In this document: positions 61,719 to 64,000 of the stretch, piece by piece
Position numbering within the stretch: position 1 is the first letter of the stretch
Layout: every line of letters begins with the position of its first letter
NCBI RefSeq assembly: GCF_003545815.1
Contig: NZ_PDUW01000002.1
Coordinates: forward strand, 496,001-560,000
DNA: 64,000 nt
From: Pusillimonas caeni
GTDB taxonomy: Bacteria > Pseudomonadota > Gammaproteobacteria > Burkholderiales > Burkholderiaceae_B
Direction of reading: 5' to 3'
Position numbers and translations under genes: made by a program
The notes under the pieces: generated by a model
What the model was told of the DNA's origin: nothing
The model's input: only the letters and a program-made list of their open reading frames with translations
Database searches by the model: none

Positions 61719-62596
61719 GTTGCGATCCTTCCATACAGGCCTGAGGGCTTCCAGATGAGCATGCCGATGACGATGACGTAGATGGCCAGCGTATCGACCT
61801 CGGGGTAGGTGAATACGGCCAGGGTGCTGAGCAGGCCCACGATGACGGCGCCCACGGCGGCGCCCTTCATGCTGCCCAGCCCGCCGATGACGACGACGGC
61901 AAAGGCCTTGACGATGAGCTCGACGCCCATTTCGAGGGAAGCGACCCCGGTCGGGATGACCAGGGCGCCGCCGACGGTGCCCAGAGCCGTGCCCAGCGTG
62001 AAGACCAGCAGGAAGACCTTGGAGACATTGATGCCCATGGCGGCGCTGGTTTCATGGTTCTCGGCCGTGGCGCGCAGCATCTTGCCGGTGGCCGTGCGGC
62101 CGAGAAAATATGCCATGCCGCCCGCCACGAGCATGGCCAGCACGATGACCATGACGTTGTAGAGCGGCATGGTGACGCCGAACAGATTGACCGAGCCGTA
62201 GACCATGGCCAGGCTGCCCAGCTGCTTGGGATTGGCTCCCCAGAAGAAGTGGATGATGTCGTGGATCATCAGCACCAGGGCGAAGGTGAGCACGAGCTGG
62301 AAGGATTCGGGCCGGCGGTAGATGAGGCGCAGCACGCGCTCCATGGGTATGCCGACCAGCCCTATCAGCAGCCCGCCGGCCAGCAGCGCCAGGGGAAACA
62401 GATAGGGCGGCAGCCCCTGGGCCAGCGCCCAGGTGGTGAAGGTGATGCCGAAGTAGGCGCCCAGCGCGTAGACCGAGCCGCAGGCCAGGTTGATGATGCG
62501 CTGTACGCCGAAAATGAGCTGCAGCCCGGCCGCCACCAGAAACAGGACGGCGGCCTGGAACAGCCCTGCGAGCAGGATGTTGGTGATGAAATTCAT
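61715..62596 (-). CDS. LivH-type ABC permease (cluster 2)
   Basis: A 293-residue permease of about 8 spans. AAVLFLVAAGLQLIFGVQRI and NLACGSVYALGAYFG at the N-terminus and AFAVVVIGGLGSMKGAAVGA near the C-terminus are diagnostic. The start at 62596 gives the standard length; the upstream frame extension overlaps the binding-protein gene and is not credible. It lies 5 bp after the binding-protein gene. Confidence 0.92.
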   Translation of the reverse strand: MNFITNILLAGLFQAAVLFLVAAGLQLIFGVQRIINLACGSVYALGAYFGITFTTWALAQGLPPYLFPLALLAGGLLIGLVGIPMERVLRLIYRRPESFQLVLTFALVLMIHDIIHFFWGANPKQLGSLAMVYGSVNLFGVTMPLYNVMVIVLAMLVAGGMAYFLGRTATGKMLRATAENHETSAAMGINVSKVFLLVFTLGTALGTVGGALVIPTGVASLEMGVELIVKAFAVVVIGGLGSMKGAAVGAVIVGLLSTLAVFTYPEVDTLAIYVIVIGMLIWKPSGLYGRIAT

Positions 62597-62601
62597 AGCG
62601 A

Positions 62602-63885
62602 CTAGATGTTCCATTCCTTCTCTTCGAGCCACTTCCAGAAGTCGTCGCCGGCCTTGGGCTTTTGAAGCTCGTCGGAATAGATGGTGGTGATGTCGGTGAT
62701 GGTGGCGAAGTCGTAGTCGTTGTCGTTGGTGGACAGCCCCTGGTGGAAGACCTGCTCGGCGATGTGGTCGGCGCGCATGCTGCCCTTGCCGCCCAGCGAC
62801 TCGACTTCGATGCCGGACATGGCTTGCGCGATTTCCTTGGTGGAAGGCCACGATCCGCCTTTGGCGGAAAGCGCCTTTTCGACGCCCGCTTTATAGACTT
62901 CCATGGAGAAGTAGGCGCGGTCGGCTTCCCAGCTGGGGTAGTCGTTGAACTTGTCGTGGTACCAGCCTACGAATTCTTTCTGCAGCGGGCTTGCCTGCGG
63001 ATGGTCGAAGTACATGGTGTTGTGGCCGAAGATGACGCCCTCGGGCATGAATTCTTTCTTCAGCGAAGTGTGCTGCCAGCCCGCCGCCGGCAGGACGAAG
63101 CGGGTTTCGTTGGCGAGGCCGGCGTCGTGGGCCTGCTTCATGAAGACGGGCAGGTCGGCGAACAGCAGGGCGGAGTAGATGAGGTCGGGCTTGGCGGCGC
63201 GCAGCGCGGCCACGTTGGACGTGAGGTCGAGGTTGCCGATCTTGGACCATTGCTCGGTGACCACCTCGTATTCGATGCCGTATTTCTTGAGCAGGGCCTG
63301 GAATGCGGCCCACACGTTGCGGCCGTAGGAGTAGTCGGGGTTCATGCCCGCGATGCGCACGAATTTGCCCTTGTAGTGCTTGATCGCCAGCAGCGAGGCC
63401 ATGATGGCTTCGCACTCGTTGTCGGTGCTGCGGAACACGTATTGCGGGGAGGGCATGGTTTCTTTGACGCCGTCCTGCGTGGTGCCGTCCCAGAAAAGGG
63501 TGATGACCTCGCTGTCTTCGGCGGCGGGCGCCAGCGCCAGGCTGGCTCCGGTGGACACGATGCCCTGCACACAGTCGACTTCCTCGCGCAGGACGAGGCG
63601 CCGGAAGCGTTCGATGGTTTCTTTGGGGTTGGTTTCTTCTTCGACGACCAGTTCGACCTTGCGGCCGCCTATGCCGCCGTTGGCGTTGATGCGCTCGGCG
63701 GCCCACTGCGCGCCGCGCAGGCCGGTCTGCCCGATGGTGCCGGCCACCCCGCCGCGCGGCGCCAGGATGCCGATGCGCAAAGGTCTGTCTTTGGCGATGG
63801 CCGGAAAGCCCATCAGGCCAAGCGTGGCCCCCAGCCCGGCGGCCTGGATCAGGCTTCTGCGTTTTTTCGACGTCGGTGTAGTCAT
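62602..63885 (-). CDS. Liv-type ABC substrate-binding protein (cluster 2)
   Basis: A 427-residue type I binding protein. The signal begins KKRRSLIQAAGLGATLGLMG and ends near AIAKD, a twin-arginine-like pattern. The mature part starts with PLRIGILAPRGGVAGTIGQT. First gene of the livK-H-M-G-F operon. With the protein at 55407-56576 it gives this island two binding proteins for one permease set. Confidence 0.92.
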   Translation of the reverse strand: MTTPTSKKRRSLIQAAGLGATLGLMGFPAIAKDRPLRIGILAPRGGVAGTIGQTGLRGAQWAAERINANGGIGGRKVELVVEEETNPKETIERFRRLVLREEVDCVQGIVSTGASLALAPAAEDSEVITLFWDGTTQDGVKETMPSPQYVFRSTDNECEAIMASLLAIKHYKGKFVRIAGMNPDYSYGRNVWAAFQALLKKYGIEYEVVTEQWSKIGNLDLTSNVAALRAAKPDLIYSALLFADLPVFMKQAHDAGLANETRFVLPAAGWQHTSLKKEFMPEGVIFGHNTMYFDHPQASPLQKEFVGWYHDKFNDYPSWEADRAYFSMEVYKAGVEKALSAKGGSWPSTKEIAQAMSGIEVESLGGKGSMRADHIAEQVFHQGLSTNDNDYDFATITDITTIYSDELQKPKAGDDFWKWLEEKEWNI

Positions 63886-64000
63886 GTGTCTCCCCGGTTT
63901 GTGTTGTGCGGACGTTGCGACGTGATGCAGTGAAAAGCGTAGCCGATGCTAACGCATCAGAAGTATTTCAGAATCAACAATACATGAATATGACTGATAT
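63886..64000 (-). promoter_or_regulatory. Upstream region of Liv cluster 2
   Basis: These last 115 bases hold no gene. The right part is AT-rich (from about 63950) and likely contains the reverse-strand promoter of the binding-protein operon. No clear box pair could be assigned. Confidence 0.4.

Overview
The window is GC-rich, carries a dense single-chromosome gene set and looks like a betaproteobacterium of the Alcaligenaceae (Bordetella/Achromobacter-like). The signs are the dapF-DUF484-xerC order, an ahcY-metF operon behind an SAH riboswitch, paired LpxL-type acyltransferases, a Cys-poor DksA and several Liv-type ABC transporter clusters. The species is an inference; no rRNA or tRNA gene is visible.

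Bases 1 to about 13,920 are the right part of a Mu-like (contractile-tail) prophage. The order is tail sheath (partial), tail tube, a tail assembly gene with a canonical -1 frameshift site, tape measure, a reversed 'moron' membrane protein gene, then Mu N, P, 45, 46, 47 and 48 homologues. Where Mu carries its tail-fibre genes and invertible G segment, this phage carries a complete diversity-generating retroelement (DGR): an Mtd-like C-type-lectin target gene with a 127-bp variable repeat (VR), a GRNA-loop hairpin, avd, a 127-bp template repeat (TR), an RNA spacer and a DGR reverse transcriptase. VR and TR differ at 8 positions, 7 of them TR adenines. A DNA adenine methylase sits at the extreme right, where Mu has mom. 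Two 17-bp direct repeats mark the right end. The prophage interrupts an autotransporter gene whose 3' part follows at once.

From about 13.9 to 38.8 kb lie mainly chromosomal housekeeping genes: a CusF-like protein, hslVU behind a sigma-32-type promoter, dksA, a COG0523 GTPase, zur with a Zur-box palindrome facing znuCBA, xerC-DUF484-dapF, two LpxL-type acyltransferases, metK behind a SAM-II riboswitch, DUF1289, a CynX-type transporter, the SAH riboswitch with ahcY-DUF360-metF, 5-FCL, slt, cca and ridA.

From 38.8 to 47.2 kb is a catabolic island: LivM-LivH-LivF-LivG-binding protein and an MhpA-type aromatic hydroxylase, divergent from a TetR regulator with two matching operators in between, then an EamA exporter. 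From 47.2 to 54.8 kb are a MidA-type methyltransferase, rhlE, a HIT protein, a RelE/HigB-type toxin-antitoxin pair and trpGDC (trpE is not adjacent). From 55.4 kb to the end is a second catabolic island: a binding protein, a divergent gentisate-1,2-dioxygenase-type bicupin, an AraC regulator, LivF-G-M-H and another binding protein.
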